DNA from: DATGFB01 sp032160545
GTDB taxonomy: Bacteria > Actinomycetota > Actinomycetes > Mycobacteriales > Jatrophihabitantaceae
Length of the DNA stretch: 7,195 nucleotides
Reading direction: 5' to 3'
Assembly (NCBI GenBank): GCA_032160545.1
Contig: JAVHVN010000203.1
Location: 1-7,195, forward strand
Under the pieces are notes generated by a model that made no database searches, was not told the DNA's origin, and worked only from the letters and a program-made list of their open reading frames with translations. The position numbers and the translations under genes are program-made. Shown one piece after another: positions 7,043 through 7,195 of this stretch (its first letter is position 1; every line of letters begins with the position of its first letter).

Positions 7043-7080
7043 GGGGCACACCGAACACGTTGCTGGTGAGGCGCAGATGA
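7039..7080 (+). CDS. 13-codon mini-ORF bridging two baseplate genes
   Basis: ATG at 7039 overlaps the stop of the gp6-like gene by four bases (ATGA), reads 13 codons (MRGTPNTLLVRRR) and stops with a TGA that overlaps the next ATG (7077) by four bases (again ATGA). It is unlikely to encode a functional protein. It may keep ribosomes moving across a 34-base gap, so that the next gene is translated in step. Chance is the alternative: the ORF is very short and an ATGA is common. Confidence 0.3.
   Translation: MRGTPNTLLVRRR
7065..7071 (+). promoter_or_regulatory. Shine-Dalgarno GGTGAGG for the last gene
   Basis: GGTGAGG ends five bases before the ATG at 7077; GGTGA pairs with the 3' end of 16S rRNA. 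It is the strongest ribosome site in the window and decides the ATG at 7077 over the one at 7039. Confidence 0.65.
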
Positions 7081-7195
7081 CCTCGCTCGTCCCGCGCGAC
7101 AGCGCGCTGCCCGAGGGCGTCCGTTCGGCGCCGCGCAGCCCGCACTGGATGCTCAACCAGCTGCCCGTCGGCATGCTCGACGGCGACTTCTTCGT
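7077..7195 (+). CDS. Phage-tail/baseplate protein, N-terminal fragment (3'-partial; perhaps Afp12-like or tail protein I-like)
   Basis: Only 39 residues lie in the window before it runs off the 3' edge. After a Pro/Arg-rich start (MTSLVPRDSALPEG) it reads SPHWMLNQLPVGMLDGDFF. A pattern of 'LP.GMLD.DFF' near the N-terminus resembles the start of actinobacterial phage-tail proteins (tail protein I / TIGR02242 type) found after the baseplate assembly gene in CIS clusters; from memory, not a search. The position also fits the Afp12/gp7-like gene. The two cannot be separated from this fragment. A good ribosome site (GGTGAGG) supports the start, and the frame is open to the window end. Confidence 0.72.
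   Translation, partial: MTSLVPRDSALPEGVRSAPRSPHWMLNQLPVGMLDGDFF

Noticed and set aside
1274..7174. Long minus-strand open frames (for example 1274-2701, 2746-4329, 5090-7174)
   Set aside because: They lie antisense to recognisable baseplate genes, are rich in Arg/Gly/Val/His, show no family features, and are the usual mirror of GC3-rich coding.

Overview
The window is a very GC-rich stretch (G/C in most third codon positions), packed with genes read from the + strand. This is typical of a high-GC actinobacterium; the genus cannot be told from the sequence. It is an internal slice of the baseplate part of a contractile injection system (CIS). The gene order follows the Afp/PVC (eCIS) order seen in Streptomyces-type CIS clusters: unknown low-complexity protein, LysM tube-initiator/hub protein (Afp7-like), VgrG-like spike (Afp8-like), gp25-like wedge protein (Afp9-like), large gp6-like baseplate assembly protein (Afp11-like), then the start of a tail/baseplate protein, possibly Afp12-like.

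Layout. Positions 1-2189 hold one large gene, cut at its 5' side by the window edge. Its frame stays open to the first bases and begins with an 18-bp tandem repeat that encodes collagen-like Gly-X-Y triplets. A long Ala/Pro/Thr/Ser/Arg-rich, probably disordered body follows, with seven scattered copies of a short [LIV]-R-R-[ST] motif, and the protein ends in a charged amphipathic helix. This is the one gene here that is not an obvious CIS family member and the best candidate for an undescribed component. The four genes at 2189-2854, 2854-4632, 4632-5075 and 5084-7042 are intact, recognisable baseplate genes. The last gene starts at 7077 and leaves the window.

How they work together. The trimeric spike plugs the distal end of the inner tube. 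The LysM protein joins tube and spike. The gp25-like and gp6-like proteins build the wedge that senses contact and starts sheath contraction. The first three junctions are one-base stop/start overlaps (TGATG), the fourth is an 8-base gap, and the fifth has a 13-codon mini-ORF bridging two genes. This points to one polycistronic, translationally coupled message. I see no promoter, terminator, RNA gene, insertion sequence or CRISPR array. No PAAR tip protein is encoded where Afp10 sits in the Afp/PVC order.
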